Below, piece after piece: positions 1 to 9,952 of a stretch of DNA of 64,000 nucleotides. The translations under genes and the position numbers were made by a program. Every line of letters begins with the position of its first letter. Within the stretch, counting starts at the first letter, position 1. Source of the stretch: Arsenophonus sp031446105 (lineage in GTDB: Bacteria; Pseudomonadota; Gammaproteobacteria; Enterobacterales; Enterobacteriaceae). Below the pieces are notes generated by a model, which was given only the letters and a program-made list of their open reading frames with translations, was not told where the DNA came from and made no database searches. The stretch spans positions 496,001 to 560,000 of the forward strand of contig CP132907.1 of assembly GCA_031446105.1 (NCBI GenBank), read 5' to 3'.

Positions 1-364
1 GTTGGCTTCTGAAATCAGGGATTGAAAAATCAACTTGATTAGCACGTTCATTAGTAATAGTAAAATTAGCACTAATCAAATCTACTTTACCAGATTTTAA
101 TAGTGCTATTCTATTAGCTGGATTAGTAGAACGTAAGAAAATTTTTACACCAAAATCTTTAGCAATTGCTTTTGCAATATCAATATCATAACCAACAATC
201 TTTTTGCTTTTAGGATCTATAAAACCAAATGGTGGATTACTGTCAAAAACAGCAATACGAATAATACCAAGTTTTTTGATACTTTCTAATCGATCTGCTT
301 TTAAAAAGCCACTAAAAGTGGTTATTATTACAGATAATAAAATTATAATAAGATAAATTCTCAT
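1..364 (-). CDS. Amino-acid ABC transporter substrate-binding protein, 5' part (cut by window edge)
   Basis: The first 121 codons of a minus-strand gene whose 3' end lies outside the window; the ATG is at 362-364. Residues 1 to about 22 form a hydrophobic signal peptide (MRIYLIIILLSVIITTFSG), so the product should be periplasmic. The mature start matches family 3 solute-binding proteins: a first strand (LGIIRIAVF), then NPPFGF, GYDIDIAKAIA, and a ligand-pocket region with NRIALLKSGKVDLISANFTIT. These proteins deliver polar amino acids (Glu/Asp, Gln, Cys type) to an inner-membrane ABC importer. The permease and ATPase genes are not in view. The exact substrate cannot be read from the sequence, and whether the gene is intact beyond the edge is unknown. 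Confidence 0.8.
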   Translation of the reverse strand, partial: MRIYLIIILLSVIITTFSGFLKADRLESIKKLGIIRIAVFDSNPPFGFIDPKSKKIVGYDIDIAKAIAKDFGVKIFLRSTNPANRIALLKSGKVDLISANFTITNERANQVDFSIPDFRSQ

Positions 365-3032
365 TTTTAAATATTACCTTTTAATTTTTAAAAAATTAAT
401 GATATTTATATAAAAAATATCAAAAAATGATTTTATACAAACATAATACACAACTTTATATTTTTTAAAATAAAACAGCACTTAAAGAAGTATGAATAGT
501 TCAAAATAATACAATTTATAAATAAATTATAGTAAATAATTTTTTAAAAAATTTTTATCAAAAAAATTTCTAAAATACTATACTTTAATAATGCATATAA
601 AAAAAATTACTATCTTAAAAATAAAGCAATCTTAAAATTACTATCAAAAAATATTTTTTAACGTACTCTTAATTATAAAAATAATATTTTTATATTTTAA
701 TTACTTTTTTATTAAAAATTTCAAAAATATAAAACAAAAAATAAAAAAATTAAAAATATCAAATTACTAAAAAAATAAAATATTAAAATTTTTATTTTTT
801 TCTTTCTTTATTATCGTAAAAAATAACATAAAGCTATTTTTTTAATTTATTTTTTAAAATAATGTATTTATTTAATAAAATATTTTATATACTCAATAAT
901 AAATAAAGTTTTTCTTTAAAATACTTTTAAAATAAAACCAGATATTTTTAAAAAAATGAACAAATATTATATAATAATTAATTTAACTGAAAATTTTAAA
1001 AATATATTCTTTTATTTTTTATAATTTTAAAAAATTATAAATAATATAATTAATATATAAGATTTTTTTTAAAAAATATTTATTATTATCTATGAAATAA
1101 AATAATAAAAAAATATTAAATTAAAAAGTTATATTTATATTTTTTTTAAAAAATACTACAAAAAATATATAAAATATTAGATTAAAATAAAAAAATATAT
1201 TTTTTATATTAAAAATATTCTAAAATTAGATATTATTAATTGATAAAAATATGTATTATTTCATAAATAATAATTTTTTTTCAAAGTTCTGATACATACT
1301 GATAAATTGCTTAAAAAATAATATTTTTACTAATATATATTTTGATGCATTAATAAAAATGAATAAAAAACTAGAAAGAAGATAAATTAATTTAAAAAAA
1401 TAACAACTTTAACTAAATATTTTCATATTAACACTAAATTTTTATGATAAACTATTATTTTAATATCAAGATGAAATCTATACCATCAAATTTTTATATA
1501 ATTTAAGTAACTTATATTATATTTAACAATATAATATAAATTTATAAATCTATAGAAAAAAATAAATAAAAAATAGTATTTTCTATAATTATCTAAAATT
1601 TTCATATTTTTTAAAAAATTATTAACTTTGATTTTTTTTAATTTATAATCAATTTATTTTTTAAATATTCTTGTAATCATGATTGTCAAACTATAAAATT
1701 ATTTTTAAACAAAAAAATCAAATAATTATTTCTTAAAAAAATATTAATACTTTAAAATTTTAAATATATTAAAATTAATAGCGTTAATTTTAAAATTCAA
1801 TCTAATTTTTAACTAAAATATACTATAATTTTTAAAAAAACCTTTTATTGTATTTTTAAATAACTTTTAAAAAATATATCAATAAATATAATCTAAAATA
1901 ATATTATCATTTTTTTATAAATTTTTAACTACAGGAATTTTTAAAATTAATATATTATAATATTTTTTAAATAAAAATTAAAAATAATTAATTTTTATTA
2001 ACTTTTAAAAATATAATTTTCTGATATCCTTAAAATATATATTCTACTTATAATCTAATTATTAAATATTTAGAATTATTTATAGTATTTACTATTATTT
2101 ATTATAGTACTTATTATATTAATATCCAAAATTATTTATAGTACTAATATATTTATTATAACTACATTATATTGATATATTGAATTATAAAAACTTTAAA
2201 ATAAATATTACAAATATAATTTTAAATTTTTTAAAAATTGCTGCATAAAAATCAAAAATATATAAAATAAACTTTTTAAATATTTGTATAAAAAATAACA
2301 TATAAAAATTTTATAAATACACTTATTATTTAAATATCATCATAAAATAAATTTTTATTTAACTATTGTAAATACAAAATATTAAAAAATTTATCACTAA
2401 ATATTTGATGCAAAAATATTAATATAAAAAATATTTTTTTATATTTAAATTTAAATAATTTAGAAACATTAAACTTTAAAAAATAAATTAAGTATTATAT
2501 TAAAATAAAATAATTAAAGACTTGTAATAAAAAAAATTAGATTTTTATAAAATTAAAATGATGATTGTTTTATAGTGTGTTTATTAACTTATAAAATATA
2601 AATACATAATTTATTATATAAATACATAGTTTATTATATAAATACATAATTTATTATACTTAATAATTTTTAGTAAAATAAGATTATAAAAACAAAATAA
2701 TATTTTTTATATTATTATTCTTAAAGATACATAATTATAATTAAAAAAATATTAAAATTGCATTTATTAAATAATTTATATTAAATATAAAAATAAAATA
2801 TTTAAATATTATTTTTTTATAATACCTTATATTTTTACAAATATTTAAATTTATTTTAAAAAATAAATAAAAATACACTATAAAAAATATAGCATATGAT
2901 ACTTATATAAAAATCTATGATTTTATTTTATATCATTTTAAAAAAAATTTTAAATTATTTTGAATAAATAGTTGTTATTGTAACAAAAAATAAACTACAA
3001 ATGGTTTAAAAAAAATAATTGATATTAAATAT
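365..3032. other. Long gene-free AT-rich spacer
   Basis: About 2.7 kb of almost pure A/T with no reading frame that resembles a protein, no tRNA and no clear terminator. The only ordered structure I see is a threefold 20-bp tandem repeat at 2601-2660, listed separately, and looser copies of an AATTATTTATAGTA motif near 2074-2143. It probably represents one or more fully eroded genes between the ABC binding-protein gene and bioH. Confidence 0.7.
2601..2660. repeat. Tandem repeat, 3 x 20 bp
   Basis: Three consecutive copies of a 20-bp unit beginning AATACATA and ending TTATTATATA, at 2601-2620, 2621-2640 and 2641-2660. Copy 2 differs by one base (GT for AT at unit positions 9-10) and copy 3 differs in its last two bases. 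It lies inside a gene-free spacer. It is likely a slippage product, with no sign of function. Confidence 0.85.
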
Positions 3033-3812
3033 TTATAATTTTAATTGATCCGAAAAATCTATCAATAACCTAATAAAATTATATGGATGAGAAATAAAAG
3101 GTGCATGAGCAGCATGTTTCATGATAATAGAAGAAGATTCTGGTAACCATTTATCTATAATTGATGATATTTTTTTAGGTACTAAAGTATCAAGATCTCC
3201 ATAAATACGCAAAAAAGGTCTTTTAAAATTTAATAAAGATTTTCTTAAATCAGTTTTTTTTAGAATATTTAAACCTTTTTTTAAAACATTCGATGAAGGT
3301 AATGGTTGTTTTAAAATTAATGATTTTAGTAAATTTATATCTTCGTATACTGAATTTTTATCTAATATTTGAAATTCAAGAAACCGTTCAATAGTTGTAT
3401 TAAAATTCATTCGTAATTGTTTTTCAAAATTTTGAAGAATTATTAATTTAATACCAGGCCAATTATTTTTCTGAACAAAACAAGGAGAAGAAGCTACTGT
3501 TATTAATCCAGAGATTTCTTTTGGATGCTTTAATGCAATCATACTAGCAATTAATCCACCTAATGACCAACCTAACCAAATAGAATTTTTTGGTGCTTTT
3601 TCCCAAATAGTTTCTGTAATTTCTTCTAATGAAAGAGGCGGAAACATATTATTGCGCCCATAACCTGGCAAATCAACAAAATGAAAACAAAAATTAGCAC
3701 TCAATTCTTCTTTAACAATGGTTCTCCAAACTTCTGAATTTAATCCCCATCCATGCAATAAAATAATATCTTGTTTTCCTGTACCAACTTTCTCCCAAAA
3801 AAATGTGTTCAT
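3033..3812 (-). CDS. bioH: Pimeloyl-[ACP] methyl ester carboxylesterase BioH
   Basis: A 259-residue alpha/beta hydrolase that removes the methyl ester from pimeloyl-ACP, the step that frees the biotin precursor after BioC-initiated chain building in the cytoplasm. The catalytic triad is complete: Ser83 in the GWSLGG nucleophile elbow, Asp208 in IYGDLD and His236 in HAAHAP, each one residue off the E. coli numbers. LLHGWGLNSEVW near residues 18-29 is typical of BioH. The ATG is preceded by AGAGAAG as ribosome site. It is divergent from nfuA as in E. coli, but gntX, which lies between them there, is absent. No other bio genes are in the window, so the completeness of the pathway cannot be judged. 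Confidence 0.95.
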   Translation of the reverse strand: MNTFFWEKVGTGKQDIILLHGWGLNSEVWRTIVKEELSANFCFHFVDLPGYGRNNMFPPLSLEEITETIWEKAPKNSIWLGWSLGGLIASMIALKHPKEISGLITVASSPCFVQKNNWPGIKLIILQNFEKQLRMNFNTTIERFLEFQILDKNSVYEDINLLKSLILKQPLPSSNVLKKGLNILKKTDLRKSLLNFKRPFLRIYGDLDTLVPKKISSIIDKWLPESSSIIMKHAAHAPFISHPYNFIRLLIDFSDQLKL

Positions 3813-4357
3813 TTTTATCTTCTCTAAAATACTCTTCTTAATATATTATAAATTGCTTTGTTATTTATAAAAACAAAAATTTATATAATTCACTATTTAA
3901 ATTCACTATTTATATAAAAAATTAATTTATTATATTTTTCTTTATATATTATATATTTCAAAAAATAAAAAATAATTTATTATACCTTAAAAAACAAATC
4001 ATTTATTCATAATAATTATTATAATATTTTTTATACCTAAATAATTAATAAGATAAACATTTATAATACTTTAAAAAGTTTTTATTTTATGTTAGAATAA
4101 TTTTTATATTTTTTATTTAGTATTTTTTTTATATTAAGATCATTATATATAAAAAATACATCTGAATTAATATTGATTATAATTTATAAAAAAATTAAAA
4201 TAAAAAATAAAAAATACAAAACTTTTTTACTAATAAAGATTTATTTTTTAATATCTTTTAATCAAATTAATCTCCAATCATTTTAAAAAAAAAAACTTGA
4301 AAAAACAAAATAAAAAATCTTATAATTAAATAATATAAAAAAAATTAAATATAAATT
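3813..4357. other. Divergent spacer bioH/nfuA; position of lost gntX
   Basis: 545 bases of AT-rich DNA between divergent genes, where E. coli carries gntX. No frame here resembles GntX. Promoters for both genes must lie here, but TATAAT-like words are too common at this composition to pick one. A short direct repeat ATTCACTATTTA occurs at 3888-3899 and 3901-3912. Confidence 0.6.
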
Positions 4358-4939
4358 ATGATTAATATTACAAAAAAAGCACAAATGCACTTTATTACGC
4401 TATTGAAAAAAAAAGAAACTGGTACACAAATTCGCATATTTATTATTAATCCTGGCACTCCATCTGCTGAATGTGGTGTTTCTTTTTATCCAAAAAATTC
4501 TATAAAAAAAAATGATATAGAATTTAAATTTGATAAATTTTCAGCATATGTTGATAAAATTAGCTTGTCTTTTTTAAAAGAATCAAAAATAGATTTAATA
4601 AAAGATCAAACAGGATTCCAACTAACCATAACAGCACCATATGCAAAAAAAAATAAAATTTTTGATCAATTGACTTCATTGAGTGAAAAAATTAAATATG
4701 TTATAAAATTTCAAATTAATCCACAATTAGCATCACATGGAGGACACGTTTCATTAATAAAAATTAATCATGATAAATATGCAATTTTAAAATTTAGCGG
4801 AGGATGTAATGGTTGTAAAATGGTAAATTTTACCTTAAAAGAAAATATAGAAAAACAATTACTAAATATGTTTCCAAATGAATTAAAAGGCATAAAAGAT
4901 TCTACAGAACATCAACATGGTAATCATTCCTATTATTAA
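4358..4939 (+). CDS. nfuA: Fe-S cluster carrier protein NfuA
   Basis: 193 residues, against 191 in E. coli. The N-terminal half is the degenerate A-type (IscA-like) domain with NPGTPSAECGVSF near residues 31-43. The C-terminal Nfu domain holds the cluster-binding Cys-x-x-Cys at C150 and C153 (GGCNGCKM). It takes 4Fe-4S clusters from the assembly machinery to apo-enzymes in the cytoplasm; IspG and RlmN in this window are the kind of client that needs them. The second N-terminal cysteine of the E. coli protein is replaced (SFYP for SYCP), but that domain is already degenerate in the family. No Shine-Dalgarno is visible before the ATG; the start is supported by alignment of the first residues with E. 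coli. Confidence 0.95.
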   Translation: MINITKKAQMHFITLLKKKETGTQIRIFIINPGTPSAECGVSFYPKNSIKKNDIEFKFDKFSAYVDKISLSFLKESKIDLIKDQTGFQLTITAPYAKKNKIFDQLTSLSEKIKYVIKFQINPQLASHGGHVSLIKINHDKYAILKFSGGCNGCKMVNFTLKENIEKQLLNMFPNELKGIKDSTEHQHGNHSYY

Positions 4940-5493
4940 TATATACAAAAAAAGAATAATTAACAAAATTTTATAAAAATTTAAAATTACTATCTTTACA
5001 GATTTTTTTTCATTATTTTAATATCTAAAAAATAATTGTTCCAATCATTAATAACTTAAAATATATTTTTTTTAAAGAAAAAAATAATAAAAAGCAATAA
5101 ATTCTTAATAAGAAATAATAAAAAGAACTTAATATAAAAAATAATTTTTATATTTTATAAGATTTTTATAAAAAATAATGTATTATTTCAATTGTAAATA
5201 TTAATAATCTTAAGCAAGATAATATTAGATTTTTTTAATTTTTTTATAATTAATTGATTAAAAGAAAAATTACAAAATATTTTTTTGTTATGATTAATAT
5301 ATTTTCTGTAATCCTTATTTTTAATAAATAATAAATTTATATAAAATATATTTTTTAATTTTGTAAAAAATAATATTTATAAAAATATAATTTGTTTTAT
5401 TTAATATAATAAAAATATTTTAAAAAATATATTTTAAAATTATAGAAAAAATTTATTTAATATATATAACAATATATTAAAAAGTTTTAAAAA
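4940..5493. other. AT-rich spacer nfuA/pfkA
   Basis: 554 bases between convergent genes. No frame, tRNA or strong terminator is recognisable. There is a direct repeat of AATAATAAAAAG around 5085-5130 flanking a short palindrome, TTCTTAATAAGAA. Probably eroded sequence. Confidence 0.6.
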
Positions 5494-6471
5494 TTAATAA
5501 AGTTTTTTTGCCATATCTAACCAATTCTTTTTAAATTGACGTTTCATATTTTTTACCACATCAATAATATTGTGATGAACAAGTTTATCATTCTGAATCC
5601 CAATACAACGATCAGTATATCCTTCTAAAAGTAACTGAATAGAATAAGCTCCCATATGAGACGCAAGAACACGATCATTAGCTACTGGAGTACCACCACG
5701 TTGAATATGACCTAAAATAGTAGCTCTTGTCTCATGTTTTGTTGCTTTTTCAATATATTTTGCCAATTTATTAACATCATAAATATCTTCAGTAATAGCT
5801 ACGATAGCATGACGTTTTCCCTTTAGTAATCCAGATTTAATTTCTTCTAATAATTCTTCTTTATAGAAAGGTATTTCTGGTAACACTATAAATTCACAAC
5901 CTCCAGCTATAGCTGCAGATAAAGTTAGATTACCACAATGACGACCCATTATTTCAACAATAGAAATACGTTTATGAGAAGTAGAAGTATCACGCAAACG
6001 ATCAATTGCTTCAACAATCGTATCTAACGCTGTAAAATAACCAATAGTATAATCGGTACCTGCAATATCATTATCAATAGTTCCAGGCAATCCAATACAA
6101 GAAATACCAGCTGTGATAATTTGCTTTGCACCCATATAAGAACCATCTCCACCAATAATTACTAAAGCATCAATATCATGTTTTTTTATATTAAAAATAG
6201 ATTGATCTCTTATTTTTTTACTATTACGAAATTCAGGAAAACGAGCAGAACCTAAAAAAGTACCACCACGATTAATAATATCTGAAACACTAAAGCAATC
6301 AAATTTTTTAATTTTGTTTTTATAAAGTCCCATATAACCATCATAAATACCGTAGACTTCTAAACCTTCAGAAAGACCTGTCCTTACAACACTACGTATA
6401 GCAGCATTCATTCCGGGTGCATCACCACCACTAGTTAAAACGCCAATTTTTTTTATTTTTTTTTTATTCAT
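5494..6471 (-). CDS. pfkA: ATP-dependent 6-phosphofructokinase
   Basis: 325 residues, against 320 in E. coli PfkA. It phosphorylates fructose 6-phosphate to fructose 1,6-bisphosphate, the committed step of glycolysis in the cytoplasm. Motifs are intact: LTSGGDAPGMNAAIR for ATP binding near the N-terminus, VIGGDGS, PGTIDNDI with the catalytic Asp pair near residue 130, the substrate loop EIMGRHCG and HIQRGGTP. The ATG follows AAAGG at good spacing. The N-terminus is unusual at DNA level: codons 3 to 8 contain an A10 and an A8 run separated by a single T. The gene stands alone with long spacers on both sides. Retention suggests working glycolysis, consistent with the PTS genes further on. Confidence 0.97.
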   Translation of the reverse strand: MNKKKIKKIGVLTSGGDAPGMNAAIRSVVRTGLSEGLEVYGIYDGYMGLYKNKIKKFDCFSVSDIINRGGTFLGSARFPEFRNSKKIRDQSIFNIKKHDIDALVIIGGDGSYMGAKQIITAGISCIGLPGTIDNDIAGTDYTIGYFTALDTIVEAIDRLRDTSTSHKRISIVEIMGRHCGNLTLSAAIAGGCEFIVLPEIPFYKEELLEEIKSGLLKGKRHAIVAITEDIYDVNKLAKYIEKATKHETRATILGHIQRGGTPVANDRVLASHMGAYSIQLLLEGYTDRCIGIQNDKLVHHNIIDVVKNMKRQFKKNWLDMAKKLY

Positions 6472-7177
6472 AGTGACCTTTAAAATAAAAAATTATTTTA
6501 AATTTATAATATTTAATATTTATTCTTATAATAATCATTATAAATCAAATTAATTTCTTTTCTAGAAATAATAATAATATTACTAAGATAAAAAATATAT
6601 TCATAGAATAAATATATACTTTTTAAGTATTATAATAAAAATTTATTTAAAATATTTTAAAAAAGTTTTTTTGTTTTTTTAAAAATCATACATACAAATA
6701 TGATTTATCGAATTAATACGATGAGATTTAAACCTTATTTTTGATTCTAATAACATATACAAAAAATATTAAATATGTATTTATATTATAAAAAGTTAAT
6801 TATAAATAATTACTAATTAATATAAAAAAATTTAATTAATTTTTTTCTAAGATGATAAAAATAATTTAAAATTATAATTTATCATGACATAAATATTATA
6901 ATAATTTTTAGTTATTCTTATAAAAATATCAAACAAATATTTTTATAATAATTATAATTATATACTAATAAACTTATTACAATAATTTATTTTATTTAAT
7001 AAAAAATTATTAGTTCTCATATTTTAAAAATTATTTATTTTTATAAGTATTTATTTTTAAATAATAATTTTTATAAGATAATAAGTATATCTCAAAGAGA
7101 TAATATCTTCAAAATAGATAGATTAAAAAAACATATTTAATTAAAAATTTTATATTATTAAAAAAAATAGAAGTAAA
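6472..7177. other. AT-rich spacer pfkA/yicC
   Basis: 706 bases without a recognisable frame, RNA gene or repeat. The pfkA promoter is presumably at the low-coordinate end but cannot be singled out. Confidence 0.6.
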
Positions 7178-8041
7178 TTACTCAATATTTTGAATCTGTT
7201 CACGCATTTGTTCTACTAGTACTTTTAATTCAATCGCAGAGTTAGTAACTTCACTATTAATAGATTTTCCAGCTAATGTATTTATTTCACGATTAAATTC
7301 TTGCATTATAAAATCTAACCGACGACCTACAATTTTATGTTTGTTTAAAATATTACCAGTTTCTATTATATGAGCTTCAATTCTATCAAGCTCTTCATCA
7401 ATATCAATACGTTGGGCCAAAATAATTATCTCCTGCACTAACCGATTATCATCTATTTGAATATTTGCTTCTTTTAACTTATTTAATAATCGTTGCTTAT
7501 GCAATTTTAAAATCTCAGGCATATGAGAACGAATTTTTTTAATTTCTTTAAAAATAAAATGCAAACGTTTTTCAAGAAATTCTTTTAATTTTTTTCCTTC
7601 ACTTTCACGATTATAAATTAAATTATCCAAAACAGATTCTAAATCCTCTAATAAATAAGAAGAAAGAACATCTAAATTTTGTGTTTTTTTAACTATAATT
7701 CCAGGCCAACGAAGAATTTCTAATGGATTTATATTACCTATATCAACATATTTTTTTATTTTATTAACTATATTAATTAATTCTTTTATTAATTTTACAT
7801 TTAACATGAATTCATTTTTTTTATCTACATTCACCTCAAAATATAATTTACATTCTATTTTTCCTCTTGTTAACCTTTCACGTAAACGATTGCGAATTAA
7901 TGGCTCTAAATTTTGCAAAAATTCAGGCAAAAAAATACATATTTCAAGATAACGTTGATTTAAAGACCGAAGTTCCCAAATGGCATGTCCCCATTTATTT
8001 TTTACATCTAATCGTACAAAAGCTGTCATACTGCGAATCAT
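7178..8041 (-). CDS. yicC: YicC family endoribonuclease
   Basis: 287 residues, exactly the E. coli length, and alignable end to end. It starts MIRSMTAF and closes with the hallmark segment GRRLDFIMQEFNREINTLAG followed by EQMREQIQNIE. YicC-type proteins are metal-dependent endoribonucleases of the cytoplasm; in E. coli YicC has been linked to decay of the small RNA RyhB. I assign no target here. It is divergent from rph as in E. coli, with 147 bases between. AAGGAAA precedes the ATG as ribosome site. Retention in a reduced genome suggests a more general RNA-processing role. Confidence 0.93.
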   Translation of the reverse strand: MIRSMTAFVRLDVKNKWGHAIWELRSLNQRYLEICIFLPEFLQNLEPLIRNRLRERLTRGKIECKLYFEVNVDKKNEFMLNVKLIKELINIVNKIKKYVDIGNINPLEILRWPGIIVKKTQNLDVLSSYLLEDLESVLDNLIYNRESEGKKLKEFLEKRLHFIFKEIKKIRSHMPEILKLHKQRLLNKLKEANIQIDDNRLVQEIIILAQRIDIDEELDRIEAHIIETGNILNKHKIVGRRLDFIMQEFNREINTLAGKSINSEVTNSAIELKVLVEQMREQIQNIE

Positions 8042-8188
8042 ATAAATTTTCCTTAAAAAATTATTATAACATTATTAAAACAATAAACTTTAAATAACAG
8101 CATAACATAGGCATTTAATCTTTAAGAACGTATAATAACTAAACAATATATTATTAATAATATCATTTTTAGCATAGAGAGAAATACA

Positions 8189-8920
8189 ATGCGTATAAAA
8201 AATCGAAAACCTGAACAAGTACGTCCTATCACAATAACAAGAGAATATAGCAAAAATGCTGAAGGTTCTGTTTTTATTGAATTTGGCAATACTAAAGTAC
8301 TATGCAATGCAACAATTACAGAAGGTGTTCCAAGATTTTTAAAAGGACAATCACAGGGTTGGGTAACAGCAGAATACGGCATGTTACCAAGAGCAACACA
8401 TTATCGTAATGTACGTGAATCCATAAAAGGTAAACAAACTGGCCGTACTATGGAAATACAACGTCTTATTGCACGTGCTCTACGTGCTTCAGTAGACTTA
8501 AATCAATTATTTGAACATACTATTATATTAGATTGTGATGTAATTCAGGCTGATGGTGGTACTCGTACTGCCGCAATTTCTGGGGCTTATATTGCTTTAT
8601 ATGATGCATTAAATAAAATGTTAACAGAGAAAAAAATAAAAAAAAATCCTATTAAATTCATGGTTGCCGCAGTTTCTGTTGGTATTGTAAATGGTCAAGC
8701 GATGTGTGATTTAGAATATGCTGAAGATTGTATAGCAGACACAGATATGAATATTGTGATGATAGATAACGGTAAAATAATTGAAATACAAGGTACTGCT
8801 GAAGGTAAACCATTTAGTCATAATGAACTCATGTTATTACTTTCCTTAGCAAAAAATGGTGTACAAAATATTTTTAAAGCACAGAAAAAAGCGATAAAAA
8901 ATAAGCTAAATAATAACTAA
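8189..8920 (+). CDS. rph: Ribonuclease PH
   Basis: 243 residues. It is a phosphate-dependent 3'-to-5' exoribonuclease that trims tRNA 3' ends. The full RNase PH fold is present: RKPEQVRPITITREY at the start, GNTKVLCNATI, the arginine-rich RATHYRNVRES and GRTMEIQRLIARALRA stretches, and LDCDVIQADGGTRTAAI with the phosphate/metal-binding segment. It is longer than the frameshifted K-12 copy and matches the intact enzyme. AGAGAGAAA precedes the ATG. In E. coli pyrE follows in the same operon; here the downstream spacer holds no pyrE. Confidence 0.96.
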   Translation: MRIKNRKPEQVRPITITREYSKNAEGSVFIEFGNTKVLCNATITEGVPRFLKGQSQGWVTAEYGMLPRATHYRNVRESIKGKQTGRTMEIQRLIARALRASVDLNQLFEHTIILDCDVIQADGGTRTAAISGAYIALYDALNKMLTEKKIKKNPIKFMVAAVSVGIVNGQAMCDLEYAEDCIADTDMNIVMIDNGKIIEIQGTAEGKPFSHNELMLLLSLAKNGVQNIFKAQKKAIKNKLNNN

Positions 8921-9493
8921 TTTTTTGAGATTTTTTATACTTCTTATTCTTATTAATTATTTTTGCTAATTTTATAAAAAATTAAGTTTAAAAAAATAAT
9001 ATTTTAAGAATATATTTTTTTAAAAAATATTTAACAATATAAAAATATGTTATTTTTTATATTTATATAATTGATGTTATTAATTTTATTTATTAGAATA
9101 AATTATCTAAATTTATTTACTTTAAATTTTTAAAAAAATATAAAATACAAAATTAAAAAAATAATATCAATATTATTTTATACTGCATAATAATTTTGAT
9201 TATCTAAAAAAATGAATTATTTAAAAATTTAATAAAATTGCATTATATTTTATAATTTTATATTAAAAATAAATTTTATTATATAATATCTCATTTAATA
9301 TTTCAATAAATTATGCAATTATACTTTAAGAATAATAAAAATTTTAATATATTTAATAAATCTTAAAATAACTAATTAAAAAAAATTATTGCTATTATTT
9401 CTATAAATTATATTTATTATAAAATAAAAAAATACATTTTTTATATTTTTATAAACAAAAATATAAATTAGTTATATTTTAAAAACAAAAAAA
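8921..9493. other. AT-rich spacer; position of lost pyrE and slmA
   Basis: 573 bases between convergent rph and dut. In E. coli this interval carries pyrE and slmA. No frame resembling orotate phosphoribosyltransferase or SlmA is visible on either strand. Confidence 0.6.
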
Positions 9494-9952
9494 TCATTGG
9501 CACCCTGAATGACCAAAACCATGAACATTACGTTTCGTTTTTTTAAAATGTTTTACAATTATAAATTCTACTTGAACAATTGGCACAAAAACCATTTGTG
9601 CCACACGTTCACCAGGTTCAATTATAAATTTTTTATTACTCCGATTCCAAACTGAAATCATTAATTCACCTTGATAATCAGAATCTATTAAACCAACTAA
9701 ATTACCCAATACAATACCATGTTTATGACCTAAACCTGAACGAGGAAGAATTATTGCAGTTAATTCTTTGTCTGCAATATGTACTGCTAATCCAGTAGGT
9801 AATAACTTAGTATTTCCTGGTTTAAGACAGAAAACTTTGTTTATACAAGCTCGTAAATCTAATCCAGCAGAACCTTCTGTCGCATAAGTGGGTAAAGGAA
9901 ATGAATCCCCTGCACGAATATCAAGAACTTTAATATTTATTTTTTTTTTCAT
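9494..9952 (-). CDS. dut: Deoxyuridine 5'-triphosphate nucleotidohydrolase (dUTPase)
   Basis: 152 residues if started at the ATG at 9950-9952, which aligns with the E. coli start (MKKKINIKVLD); the open frame runs a further 12 codons upstream but that part is not dUTPase. The enzyme splits dUTP to dUMP and pyrophosphate in the cytoplasm, keeping uracil out of DNA and feeding thymidylate synthesis. Motifs: GSAGLDLRA (I), PRSGLGHKHGI (II), GLIDSDYQGELMISVWN (III), ERVAQMVF (IV) and GFGHSG (V). Motif V is slightly worn: the usual GGFG reads HGFG. The start lies inside the 3' end of coaBC (23-base overlap), indicating translational coupling, and the codons after ATG are an A10 run. Confidence 0.95.
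   Translation of the reverse strand: MKKKINIKVLDIRAGDSFPLPTYATEGSAGLDLRACINKVFCLKPGNTKLLPTGLAVHIADKELTAIILPRSGLGHKHGIVLGNLVGLIDSDYQGELMISVWNRSNKKFIIEPGERVAQMVFVPIVQVEFIIVKHFKKTKRNVHGFGHSGCQ

Noticed and set aside
2070..2150. Short direct repeats AATTATTTATAGTA as a possible CRISPR-like array
   Set aside because: Only two imperfect copies, no constant spacers and no cas genes.
365..3032. Possible replication origin in the large AT-rich spacer
   Set aside because: No DnaA boxes (TTATCCACA-like) and no dnaA, gidA or dnaN nearby; AT-richness is general in all spacers here.
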